A stretch of DNA of 42,490 bases from Acidobacteriota bacterium. Its GTDB lineage: Bacteria > Acidobacteriota > Vicinamibacteria > Vicinamibacterales > UBA2999. The notes below the pieces were generated by a model. That model made no database searches. It saw only the letters and a program-made list of their open reading frames with translations, and had not been told where the DNA came from. The stretch spans positions 1 through 42,490 of the forward strand of contig JAQBVV010000012.1 in assembly GCA_027622905.1 (NCBI GenBank), given 5' to 3'. Shown in pieces: positions 8,548-16,684 of the stretch; the stretch's first letter is position 1, and each line of letters begins with the position of its first letter. The position numbers and the translations under genes are program-made.

Positions 8548-9128
8548 CGTCGACTCCAGACGGCGTAGCTCGCGCCCAGGCCGAGCGAGGAGCCGGTCAT
8601 CGCCAGCGCCCATGTCGGGATCATTTGCCGTTGCAGGTCACCCGGCTGCGCCGTGAGGCTCTGCGCGGCACCCCAGCCGTCCAGAAATCCAGGCAACATC
8701 GCGACGCCAAGAGCCAGCGCGCAGACAAGGACCAGCGCTTCGTCGCGTAACTGCGGCGGCGCGAACTCCGGATAGTGCCGCGCACGCATCGACACCGCCA
8801 GCACCGTGCAGGCCAGCGGAACCGCAACCCACCTGGGCAGGCCCTGCGTGGCCAGGATGCCACTCCACACGCCGGCGAGGACACCGCCGATTCCAGCAGC
8901 CGTGGCGGCCCAGGCAGGACGCAGTAGAAACGCCGCCGCGCCAGCGGCCGCCAGACAGCCGACGACCTGCACCGGAGGGACCCCGCTCCACGCTGTCCAT
9001 CCCGCGCCGAGGAATAACAGCGCTGCGGCCGCGGTGTGGCTTCGACGCGAGGGCTCCGGTGCGGCAACAAGGACCACTGCGGCCAGGGCGCACAGCAGAC
9101 TCAATGCGTAGAAGGGCAATGTCATCAT
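8544..9128 (-). CDS. Multi-pass membrane protein of the chelatase operon
   Basis: A 194-residue, very hydrophobic Ala/Leu-rich protein with about six transmembrane segments and short loops; I see no catalytic motif. It is the first gene of the unit that continues with ExbB-like, DUF2149, CobN-like and propeller genes, and is coupled to the ExbB-like gene by an ATGA overlap. In Bacteroidota hmu loci an unassigned membrane protein (HmuT) also accompanies HmuS/U/V, so this may be the positional equivalent, but sequence similarity cannot be judged here. Two adjacent ATG codons (9128 and 9125) could serve as the start. Confidence 0.7.
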   Translation of the reverse strand: MMTLPFYALSLLCALAAVVLVAAPEPSRRSHTAAAALLFLGAGWTAWSGVPPVQVVGCLAAAGAAAFLLRPAWAATAAGIGGVLAGVWSGILATQGLPRWVAVPLACTVLAVSMRARHYPEFAPPQLRDEALVLVCALALGVAMLPGFLDGWGAAQSLTAQPGDLQRQMIPTWALAMTGSSLGLGASYAVWSRR

Positions 9129-9228
9129 GGGTTTACGGTGAACGCCTCACCTCACGTTGCACGATACCAAGCCGTAGGGCTCCCGCGCCTGAAGACTTCA
9201 TGAATTATTTGTCAGATTTATCCGGAAC
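9129..9228 (-). promoter_or_regulatory. AT-rich gap upstream of the chelatase operon
   Basis: This 100 bp gap separates the carboxylase stop from the first gene of the chelatase unit. Bases 9198-9222 (TGAATTATTTGTCAGATTTA and following) form an AT-rich island in otherwise GC-rich DNA. Read on the minus strand it contains CTGACA, a near-match to a -35 box, but no good -10 box at standard spacing. It is a plausible promoter or operator location for the operon; no Fur-type palindrome can be recognised with confidence. Confidence 0.3.
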
Positions 9229-12200
9229 TCAGCGCGGACGCACGACAAACAGCAGGTCGCCTTCCGTCACGAGCTGTCCATCGTGCGCGTGCACCCTGAC
9301 GATCTCGTACTCCAGTTCGGTGGGGTAGACGACCTCGTCGCGGTTGAACGCCTCGAGCGACAACTCCTCGTACAGCTTCATCGCCTCGGTGAGACAGAGC
9401 GTCGTGTCCGTGCGAATACGTGAACCGACCGTGACGAACTCAGGCCGATCGGCCGCCGGAGCCGCGTAGAAGATGCAGGAGCCCGGAGCCACGACCTTGA
9501 GCTCCCGGCTGCCTTCGATCTGGATCGCTGCGCGACCCAGCGCCCGCCGGCTGCCGCGCAGCGCATCGACCTCGGCGACCAGCGCTCCCACGTCCAGGCG
9601 CGCGACGAGTTGGGCCACGTAGCCGGTGTCATGCTGCCCCCGGACAAACTCCTCGTCCATCAGGATGCGCTTCAACAGTGGAAGGTTGGACCCGACGCCC
9701 TCGATACGCGCGCTCTCGAGCCACGTCACGAGTGTGGCGATCGTTGCTGCTCGATCCGGTCCCTGCGCGATGACCTGCGCCATCAGGTTGTCGTAGAAGG
9801 GCGAAATCCGGTCGCCCGCCTCGACCGCCGATATGACGCGCACGCCCGGCGTCTGCGGGAGGGTGCACACCGACACGACGCCTGGATCAGGGACGATCTT
9901 GAGGGTCTGTTCCGGGTCCGGGGCAAACCGCTCGGCGTTGATGCGAAGCTCGATGGCATACCCCTGCTCGGCGACGGCGAGATCCTCGATCGAGTCGCCT
10001 GAGGCGATCCGGAACTGTTCTCGCACGATGTCGATGCCGGTCGTCGCTTCGGTGACCGGATGCTCGACCTGGAGCCTGGCGTTCATCTCCATGAAATAGA
10101 TCTGCGCGGCGTCGAGATCGAAGATGAACTCCACGGTGCCGGCGCCGACGTACCCGACATCGTCAGCCAGCGCGCGCGCATGGGCGAAGGCCGCGTCACG
10201 GAGCGCCTCCGGCAGGAGCGTCGAGCCTGATTCCTCGATCACCTTCTGCTGCTTGCGCTGGACGCTGCAGTCGCGCAGTCCGAGCACATGCGTAGTCCCA
10301 TGGCGATCCCGCAGGATCTGGACCTCCACGTGGCGGAAACGCACGACCAGCTTCTCGATATAGAGGTCCCGGTTCCCGAAGGCCGACTGCGCTTCGGCGC
10401 CCATCCGGAGAAACGTGTCGTGCAGGTCCTCGGGTGACCGCACGATGGCGATCCCGCGTCCGCCCCCACCGTGGACCGCCTTGAGCACGATCGGATAGCC
10501 GATCCCTTCGGCAATGGCGACAGCCGCCTCCGGGTCCGTGACGACCCCGTGGCTTCCCGGCACGACAGGAATGTTCAGCCGGCGTGCCGTTCGAACCGCG
10601 TTCGACTTGTTCCCGGTCTGTTCCATGCTCTGCACGCCAGGGCCGATGAAGTTCAATCCGTGCCGGGAGCACAGATCGGCGAAGCCGGAACTCTCGGACA
10701 GGAATCCGATGCCTGGATGCAGGGCGTCGCACTGCTCGGTCTCGGCGAGACAAATGACCGAATGCGCGTTGAGATAGCTCTCGTCCGGCGTCGAGCCACC
10801 GAGGCAGACAAGGGCATCAGACGGTGAGAGGGATCTGGCGGCTGCCGAGTCCATGTCGGGGTCAGACTGCACGAGCACCACGCGCAGGCCATGCTCCTGC
10901 GCCGCGGTCACGAGCTTGACGGCCGTGCAGCCCCTGGCGTGAACGAGCACCTTCTTCACGGGTCGGAAGATCTTCCGAGCGGGAGGTAGCGGCGCAGGCG
11001 ACGGCTCCGTCAGGCGAGGGGATTTGCCCTCGACGACACTCGCGATCACGTCCGCCACCCGCAGGCGCGGAAGCGGTATGTCTGGATCCACCGCACGCAA
11101 CTGCCCGTCGAGGTCGTCGGCGAACGGATGCATGACGAGGGCCTGCATCGCGCCGTCGATCCGGGACAGATAATTCGAGAGGGTCGATGTCGTCGGCAGG
11201 TGAGACGGCACCACGATCCGCCCCGCAAACGGCATCGACGTGCCGGAGAAGTAGCACGTCTCGACCAGCGGATGCGTCACGAGGCTGGCCTGCGCGCCGC
11301 CGGTGCAGTCTCCGAAGCCGAAGACGAGGATCGGCAGACCCGTGTCGCGCGCAAACCGTGTGATCCGGTCGTTGACGATCGCCATCGAGAACAATGCGCC
11401 GGCGCCCTCCTTGGTTTGCATCCCTCCCGACGACAGGAAGCAGATGACCGGCACGCGCTGCTCGGCGCAGCGGACGAGCAGGCGACAGAACTTCACGCCG
11501 CTCGCCATGTCGAACGAGCCGGCCTGGAACGTCAGATTCGACACGAGCACGCCGACGCGCTGCGTTCCGCTTTCTCCGATTCGGACGCGGGCCAGCGCAC
11601 TCACCGTACCGCAGGGCACGACGCCGTTCTCCAGCGCCCGTTCGACCGCCGCGCGAAAGCCGGGAAACATCACGGGATCGACCGTCATCAGGTCGCGGTC
11701 AAGCTCCTCGACATCGGTGAAGAACATGTCGAGCAGACGCGAAGGCGTGATCGTCTCGCGCCGCTTCGTCGTCGTCAGGATGTCCTCGATCAAGAGATCC
11801 TTGTACGCGCGGTCAAGGCGATTCCAGAAATCCTTGATGCCGATATTGCGAGGCCGAATCCGCCCGTCATAGCGGCCCCCGTGCTCGGACTCGTAGTAGC
11901 TCGGCAGCAGCCGATCGAAGAAGAACGTCACGAGGCCGAACAGCGGCTCGGACACCGACGGCGACGCGGCCTTCTTCCACTCCGACACGAGCTTCATCAG
12001 CACGTCGCGCCTTCGATACCGGACCAGGCGCTGCAGCCAGATGGAGAAGCCATCGGCCAGCGCGCGAGCATCGGCGCTGGATGGTCCGGGGTTCGACGCG
12101 CCGTGCGCCACGACGTGTGCCAGCGACGCGGTCACCAGCGTCCGCACTGACTCCTGGGAAATCCGGTTGGTGTCCATGGCCTCGAACGCCACGGACTTGA

Positions 12201-13791
12201 GCTGGGCGAGCAGGCGATCGTAGACCGCGTCAAAGAGGATCAGGAGGCGGCATTCGTCGACGAACGCCGCTCGAAGATCTGGATCCAGTATGAGATCGAG
12301 AATCGTTGGATCGTCCCGTGTGCCGGCCGGGACGTCGCGCGTGCGTTCGAGGTGGTCGGTGAGCAGGCGCAGATGCGCCGGAGCGCGCCCCTTCCACGTG
12401 TTGTAGAGGTGGAACACAAGCTCCAGGAGCAGGGTTTCGCGTGCGGTCGCGAAATTGGCCTCACGTGTGCCCAGGAAGAACGAGGCCATCGCGCCCCGAT
12501 CCCGTGCGAGCGCGGCGCGTTGCTCCTGAAACTTTGTCCACGCCTGGTTGATGGCGTCGTCGTACTTGAGCTTGAGCGGGTTCTTGAGCCAGCGCTGAAA
12601 GGCCCGACGGTGCTCGCGCTCGATGCGCTTCTGAAGGTCGCCCGCCGGCCTCTCGTTTCGCGACACACGACCGTAGGTCTTGACGGTCGTGTACCGGATT
12701 CGCTTGCGGAGACCGAGATAGCGGAGGTAGCGGTACGCAATGCCGTAGACGTTCGGTTGCTGCGTGGGATTGTCGATCGTCGAGAGCGCCTTGCTCGCGC
12801 TCAGCGCCCGCATACGACCGGTTGGCGCGACGAACCGGCGAACGGAGCGCTTGTAGTGTGCGAACAGCGCGTCGTTGGTCTGGGCGCAGTGGCTTCCGAG
12901 GTCTTCTATGGTCTCGATGCTGGAGGTGATCGCGCGCTCCAGGTTCTCGACGCCACGCTTCCCGGCGAGTGGCGTGTAGTCGATCACGCCATCGAGGTAT
13001 CCCTGCGCGTACAGTTCGTATGCCGATACGCCGACGGCCTGGGCACACTCCTGCCACGATAGATTGTGGTGGCGGGCGATATGGGCCAGCGCCCTCGGTT
13101 GGATCGTGTTGAATACACCGTCGACGACGGAGAGCAGGATATTGGTCGTCGCCAGTGGAATCGCGCCACCCGAGTAGCCGTTGCCGTAGATGATGCCGAC
13201 CGTCGGCACGTGCAACTGCGCCATCTCGGCGATCAACCTGGAGATCGCATGCGCCTGGTTCGACCGGTTCGCCTCCGCGTCGGCCATCGCGCCAGGGGTA
13301 TCGATGAACGTGACGACCGGCGTCAACTGGGTCGCGAACTCTCGCGCGATCCGGACGGCGAGCACATGCTGTTCCGGCATCCATGCGCCGTTGTTGTGCG
13401 TCCGGTCCTGCGCCAGAATGCCGACCTTCCGCTCTTCGTCGGCAATCGTCAGCAGTACCTCGACGGCGTACAGCGGTCCGCGCGCCAGTTCCCTGGAGAT
13501 CGGCCATCCCAGCGCATCAACGGCGGTCCTCACGCCAGCGCGTGACGGATTCTCGGCCGGCGCAACGGTCGCCCGCACGTACTCATCGACATCGAGCTTC
13601 CGCAGCTTCTGTAACTGCTGCTGAACCCGGCGGTTGGACACGATCCCCTGGATGTTCTGGGGTACCGAGGGGGTCGACGAACGTGGGAACAGCGAAAAGT
13701 CGGACGCCGCCCGCTCCGTGTCGAGAAACAGTGGGTCGACCGGTCGGGTACGAGACGCCGCTCTGTCTTGAGGGGGGGATGTATCTGACAC
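9229..13791 (-). CDS. Single-chain biotin-dependent acyl-CoA carboxylase (CT-alpha/CT-beta/BC/BCCP)
   Basis: A 1520-residue protein carrying all parts of a biotin carboxylase on one chain. An AccA-like carboxyltransferase domain (about 40-320) has FIDTPGAMADAE at 162-173 and GNGYSGGAIPLA at 203-214. An Arg-rich helical region (about 380-690) follows with no motif I know. An AccD-like domain (about 700-920) has FLSSGGMQTKEG at 785-796 and GDCTGGAQAS at 827-836 but no CxxC zinc ribbon. The biotin carboxylase domain (about 944-1400) has the ATP loop HGGGGRG at 1107-1113 and EMNARLQVEHPVTE at 1235-1248. The C-terminal carrier has EAMKL with biotinyl Lys1472. It would carboxylate an acyl-CoA; acetyl- or propionyl-CoA are obvious guesses but the substrate is unknown. 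The start is GTG without a clear ribosome-binding site. Confidence 0.92.
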   Translation of the reverse strand: MSDTSPPQDRAASRTRPVDPLFLDTERAASDFSLFPRSSTPSVPQNIQGIVSNRRVQQQLQKLRKLDVDEYVRATVAPAENPSRAGVRTAVDALGWPISRELARGPLYAVEVLLTIADEERKVGILAQDRTHNNGAWMPEQHVLAVRIAREFATQLTPVVTFIDTPGAMADAEANRSNQAHAISRLIAEMAQLHVPTVGIIYGNGYSGGAIPLATTNILLSVVDGVFNTIQPRALAHIARHHNLSWQECAQAVGVSAYELYAQGYLDGVIDYTPLAGKRGVENLERAITSSIETIEDLGSHCAQTNDALFAHYKRSVRRFVAPTGRMRALSASKALSTIDNPTQQPNVYGIAYRYLRYLGLRKRIRYTTVKTYGRVSRNERPAGDLQKRIEREHRRAFQRWLKNPLKLKYDDAINQAWTKFQEQRAALARDRGAMASFFLGTREANFATARETLLLELVFHLYNTWKGRAPAHLRLLTDHLERTRDVPAGTRDDPTILDLILDPDLRAAFVDECRLLILFDAVYDRLLAQLKSVAFEAMDTNRISQESVRTLVTASLAHVVAHGASNPGPSSADARALADGFSIWLQRLVRYRRRDVLMKLVSEWKKAASPSVSEPLFGLVTFFFDRLLPSYYESEHGGRYDGRIRPRNIGIKDFWNRLDRAYKDLLIEDILTTTKRRETITPSRLLDMFFTDVEELDRDLMTVDPVMFPGFRAAVERALENGVVPCGTVSALARVRIGESGTQRVGVLVSNLTFQAGSFDMASGVKFCRLLVRCAEQRVPVICFLSSGGMQTKEGAGALFSMAIVNDRITRFARDTGLPILVFGFGDCTGGAQASLVTHPLVETCYFSGTSMPFAGRIVVPSHLPTTSTLSNYLSRIDGAMQALVMHPFADDLDGQLRAVDPDIPLPRLRVADVIASVVEGKSPRLTEPSPAPLPPARKIFRPVKKVLVHARGCTAVKLVTAAQEHGLRVVLVQSDPDMDSAAARSLSPSDALVCLGGSTPDESYLNAHSVICLAETEQCDALHPGIGFLSESSGFADLCSRHGLNFIGPGVQSMEQTGNKSNAVRTARRLNIPVVPGSHGVVTDPEAAVAIAEGIGYPIVLKAVHGGGGRGIAIVRSPEDLHDTFLRMGAEAQSAFGNRDLYIEKLVVRFRHVEVQILRDRHGTTHVLGLRDCSVQRKQQKVIEESGSTLLPEALRDAAFAHARALADDVGYVGAGTVEFIFDLDAAQIYFMEMNARLQVEHPVTEATTGIDIVREQFRIASGDSIEDLAVAEQGYAIELRINAERFAPDPEQTLKIVPDPGVVSVCTLPQTPGVRVISAVEAGDRISPFYDNLMAQVIAQGPDRAATIATLVTWLESARIEGVGSNLPLLKRILMDEEFVRGQHDTGYVAQLVARLDVGALVAEVDALRGSRRALGRAAIQIEGSRELKVVAPGSCIFYAAPAADRPEFVTVGSRIRTDTTLCLTEAMKLYEELSLEAFNRDEVVYPTELEYEIVRVHAHDGQLVTEGDLLFVVRPR

Positions 13792-13907
13792 GGATTCTGG
13801 GAACGATCTTGGCTCGGCGTGCCCGGACGGTCAAGCGAGGACCACCTGACACAGCCACATACCGGGGGCACGAGGCCGAGTTCAGGCGGTGAGCTTCGAC
13901 ACAAGCC

Positions 13908-14450
13908 TCAGGCGCCGCAGCGCAATCGCGAAACTGCGCCCGTGAGGTTCTCCGTGCCGATCGACAGATAGAGCTCGCGATCGGTGATCGACAGGCTGAA
14001 CGACACGCGCCGGTCGAGGTGGGCGACAAGCCCGTCGACCAGGCTCCGATTGAGGGCGTACAGTTCGAGCGCCGCAGCCTGATGGATCCGCTCGCCCGCC
14101 AGCAGCTTCAGGTAGCGAACCGGGTCCTTGTGCGTGTAGACGGCGACCCGCCCGGCCGCTTTCGCGGCCTTGTGCAGGCGCGCGGCATCGGGCGTGCCAA
14201 CCTCGATCCAGGCTGTGATCCCACCGGTCAGGTCCCGGACGCTGATGGTGGGCTCGTCCGGTTCCGACACGCCGCGCGAGAACGTGATGCCCTCGGTGAA
14301 CTCCAGCGCATACGCGAGCACGCGAGCCACAAGATAGGCCTCCGACTCCGACGGGTGGCGCGCGACGCGCAACGACAGCGACTCGTAAACCTGCCGGTCG
14401 GCGTCAGCAAGCTCGATGTCGAAATTGTGGATCGTCGCTCCGAGTGCCAT
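13908..14450 (-). CDS. yaeQ: YaeQ family protein
   Basis: A 180-residue protein matching YaeQ almost end to end: N-terminal MALGATIHNFDIELADADR, RHPSESEAYLVARVLAYAL at about 31-49, FSRG and DEPTI, WIEVGTPD at about 81-88 and VAVYTHKD. YaeQ has a nuclease-like (PD-(D/E)XK-related) fold; in enteric bacteria it was noted as a suppressor of rfaH defects, but its activity is not settled. It lies 26 nt after the TerB-like gene on the same strand and 116 nt before the carboxylase, so it may be co-transcribed with either. Confidence 0.92.
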   Translation of the reverse strand: MALGATIHNFDIELADADRQVYESLSLRVARHPSESEAYLVARVLAYALEFTEGITFSRGVSEPDEPTISVRDLTGGITAWIEVGTPDAARLHKAAKAAGRVAVYTHKDPVRYLKLLAGERIHQAAALELYALNRSLVDGLVAHLDRRVSFSLSITDRELYLSIGTENLTGAVSRLRCGA

Positions 14451-14476
14451 TGTGGACGTGCAGTCCGTGGTGAGCG

Positions 14477-15013
14477 TTACTCGCGCGACCGGCCGGGCAG
14501 GTGCTGCTGGTATTCGACGCGGAGTTCGACCAGGTGGGGATGGTCGATGCCGAGTTCCTTTGCGATCCGGTGGAGCTCACCCTCTTCCGTGAGGGAGATC
14601 ACGTCATCGATCGCCGACACGGCGAAAAGACACCGCATCAGTGCGATCTTCTGCTCGTGGATCGCCATGGCCGAAAACTGCCTCGCCACCAGGTAGTTGG
14701 CCGTGCCGCCAAAGAGCAGATTGCTGGTCTTGGCCAGTTGCACGACAACCATGGCCTGGTCCTCGGTGAGATGCACCTGCTCTTGCACGAGCCGTTCCAT
14801 CGCGCCCGTCTCTTCCGGAGACACATGCTGGTCGGCATGGGCGATACGACCGAGCAGATACGCAAAGGCAGCCAGATAGCGCGCCTGCGCCGGTTCCAGG
14901 TGATCGAGGGCCTCGAGCGTTTCCCGCAGTGGCGCGAAATCCTTCTGACCCGAGGGGGTCGGCGCACCCTCGCCCTCCACGCCCAGCCAGGCGCGCAATG
15001 CCTTCAGCGGCAT
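14477..15013 (-). CDS. TerB-like tellurite-resistance family protein
   Basis: A 178-residue, mainly helical cytosolic protein. The core (about 35-165) has the TerB pattern: AAFAYLLGRIAHADQHVSPEE, in which Ala-His-Ala-Asp and the following Glu form the acidic metal-binding surface of TerB-type domains, and later SLTEEGELHRIAKELG. The family is linked to tellurite or stress resistance operons, but no other ter gene is present, so a tellurite role is not supported here. The MITE-like repeat begins five bases upstream of the ATG, leaving no recognisable ribosome-binding site; the insertion has probably replaced the native 5' region. Confidence 0.82.
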   Translation of the reverse strand: MPLKALRAWLGVEGEGAPTPSGQKDFAPLRETLEALDHLEPAQARYLAAFAYLLGRIAHADQHVSPEETGAMERLVQEQVHLTEDQAMVVVQLAKTSNLLFGGTANYLVARQFSAMAIHEQKIALMRCLFAVSAIDDVISLTEEGELHRIAKELGIDHPHLVELRVEYQQHLPGRSRE

Positions 15014-15018
15014 GGCGC

Positions 15019-15122
15019 TAGAGCGTTTTTCGATTCGTTGGAGACCGAAAAACGCGGGAAAGCGCTTTTCGAAAAGGCCTGGACCCTGCGAGAAGCCCTA
15101 GACCGAAACGAAAAGCGCTCTA
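15019..15122 (-). repeat. MITE-like palindromic repeat, copy 2
   Basis: A 104 bp element with terminal inverted repeats: the left end (15019-15037, TAGAGCGTTTTTCGATTCG) and the reverse complement of the right end (TAGAGCGCTTTTCGTTTCG) agree at 17 of 19 positions. Both ends finish in TA, as expected for TA-target insertion of IS630/Tc1-type non-autonomous elements. It lies in inverse orientation to copy 1 and lacks that copy's internal 10-bp iterations. It sits directly upstream of the TerB-like gene and within 50 nt of the 3' end of the 4-TM protein gene. No transposase gene is present in the window. Confidence 0.85.
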
Positions 15123-15170
15123 AGGCTCCCGCCAGCCACACGGAACCAGGTGCGTGAGACGTCGGCATGT

Positions 15171-15650
15171 CTACCACGGCAGCAACGGGCGGGCGTTGGC
15201 CATCCCGGGCCATGGCGACGCCAGCACGATCACGATGAGCGCCAACGTGAAGAAGATGGTCGCAGCCTTGTGACGGCTGATGTCGGTGGCCGCCTTTCGT
15301 ATGCGTACCCTGCCGACATGCGCCAGGACGAGGGCCACCACCATGCCGAACGGGTGCTCGACGAACCAGAATCGCAGGGCAGAGTTCTGCATCGCGGCGG
15401 CCGGATCGCTCATCGCGATCTGGGTCAGCGGACTCAGTATTACGTGCAGGACCAGGCCCACGAGCAGTTGCAGATCCAGCGCAGCGACAAACCAGATACC
15501 AGCCCGATTGTCATCGGCACCCCATATCCGCCCGCCAATCCACCCCGAGCACGCTCGTGCGACCGCCAGCAGGCCCGCGATCAAGATGACCCATCGCAGG
15601 ATCGAATGGAGCGTCAGCATGATTGAGTAGGTCGTAAGCATCGCCGGCAT
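15171..15650 (-). CDS. Four-helix integral membrane protein (cytochrome b-like family)
   Basis: A 159-residue protein with four transmembrane helices. The layout is LHSILRWVILIAGLLAVAR in helix 1, then a GxxW-x-x-x-D-N loop, helix 2 with LDLQLLVGLVLH, a conserved RFWFVEHPFGMVVALVL segment and a C-terminal helix ending near SPWPGM. This matches a family found in Bacteroidota and Acidobacteriota that is sometimes labelled cytochrome B, with several membrane His residues that could bind haem (inference). The start at 15650 is strongly supported by AGGAGG four bases before the ATG. It is divergent from the universal stress gene across about 93 bp. Confidence 0.75.
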   Translation of the reverse strand: MPAMLTTYSIMLTLHSILRWVILIAGLLAVARACSGWIGGRIWGADDNRAGIWFVAALDLQLLVGLVLHVILSPLTQIAMSDPAAAMQNSALRFWFVEHPFGMVVALVLAHVGRVRIRKAATDISRHKAATIFFTLALIVIVLASPWPGMANARPLLPW

Positions 15651-15743
15651 TTTACCTCCTGAATGTCCTGTGAGGAGGAGGGGGCTCCAGCACCAGCGGT
15701 GCTAACATCCAGTACAGGCCGTGCAAGACCGCAGGAGAGCGCC

Positions 15744-16164
15744 ATGTTTCACCACATCCTGATTCCAGCCGATCTCAGCGACCGGACCATCGAGGCCGTC
15801 GATATGGCGCGTCAGATCGGTGCGTCTGCGGGGGGGGCGGCTGACCCTGTTTCACGCCATCGAAACGATCACCGGTGCCTCCTACGACGAGTTTCGATCC
15901 TTCTATCGCGAACTTGAGGGACGGGCGGCGAGGCACCTCGAAGGTCTCGCCGTACGCTGTGAGGGGGCAGGCCTTCACGTTCAGTGCACTGTCGTACTTG
16001 GCAGGCCCGCCGAGGAGATCGTGCGGTTTGCGTCCGAGGAGCAGGTCGACCTCATCGTGCTGGCATCGCATCGAGTTGACGGTGCATCCTCGGGTCGCGA
16101 CTGGGGAACGCTGAGCTATAAGGTTGGTGTCCTTGCGCCCTGTCCTGTACTGCTAGTGAAGTGA
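15744..16164 (+). pseudogene. Universal stress protein family gene with a frameshift in a G8 run
   Basis: The ATG at 15744 (with AGGAGA upstream) encodes MFHHILIPADLSDRTIEAVDMARQIGA, the usual UspA N-terminus. At the run of eight G at 15830-15837 the frame is lost, and the rest of UspA (RLTLFHAIET ... VVLGRPAEEIV ... LIVLASH ... CPVLLVK) continues in the +1 frame to 16164. The span is 421 nt, one more than a multiple of three; removing one G restores a normal 139-residue Usp with its ATP-binding loop region near GRDWGTLSYKV. Either a homopolymer sequencing error, a contingency locus or a true pseudogene. A CBS-domain gene follows after 17 nt, a common pairing. Confidence 0.85.
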
Positions 16165-16181
16165 GAAGGAGATGAACGTCG

Positions 16182-16619
16182 ATGCCAAGTGATACCCCGT
16201 CGCCAGAGAAGCGAGTCCGCGATCTGATGAGTGCTCAGGTCAAGACCCTCACACGCAACGACGAGGTGCTGAGCGCCGACACGCTCATGCGCAGCGAGCG
16301 CATTCGCCACGTGCCGATCCTCAACGAGTCCGGTGAACTCACCGGCATCCTGAGTCAGCGGGATCTGTTTCTGAGCGGGCTGCTCCGGGCACTTGGACAT
16401 GGCACGGCCGCACGCGATCGGACCCTGGGCGCCATGCTGGTGAAAGAGGTCATGACATCGGATGTCGTCACGACAACGCCCGAGACACCGATCAGGGAGG
16501 CGGCGCAGGTCATGGTCGACCGGAAGATCGGCTGCCTTCCGGTGCTGGACGGCGGGAGGCTGGTCGGGCTCCTGAGCGAATCAGATATCGTCTCCGCAGT
16601 GGCACGCGGCGCTCTCTGA
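16182..16619 (+). CDS. CBS-domain pair protein
   Basis: A 145-residue protein made of two CBS domains: the first (about 8-65) contains VRDLMSAQVKTLTRND and RIRHVPILNESGELTGILSQRDL, the second (about 85-142) VKEVMTSDVVTTTPETP and KIGCLPVLDGGRLVGLLSESD. Such pairs form an adenosine-nucleotide binding sensor. No output domain is attached. AAGGAG lies about ten bases before the ATG. It follows the universal stress gene and is likely co-transcribed, consistent with a stress or energy-status response. Confidence 0.9.
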   Translation: MPSDTPSPEKRVRDLMSAQVKTLTRNDEVLSADTLMRSERIRHVPILNESGELTGILSQRDLFLSGLLRALGHGTAARDRTLGAMLVKEVMTSDVVTTTPETPIREAAQVMVDRKIGCLPVLDGGRLVGLLSESDIVSAVARGAL

Positions 16620-16664
16620 CGCCCAGGCGCGCGGGAGCGCAGATCGGAGGCCCGGGACGCCGCG

Positions 16665-16684
16665 TCCGATCACGAGTGATCGGA
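16665..16684. terminator. Palindrome between convergent genes
   Basis: TCCGATCACGAGTGATCGGA is a perfect inverted repeat (8-bp stem, CGAG loop) lying between the convergent CBS and AI-2E transporter genes and overlapping the transporter stop codon. It has no T-tract, so it would be a weak or Rho-assisted bidirectional terminator, or a protein-binding site. Confidence 0.4.

Noticed and set aside
14477-15013. Tellurite resistance locus
   Set aside because: Only one TerB-like gene is present; no terZ, terC, terD or terE accompanies it.
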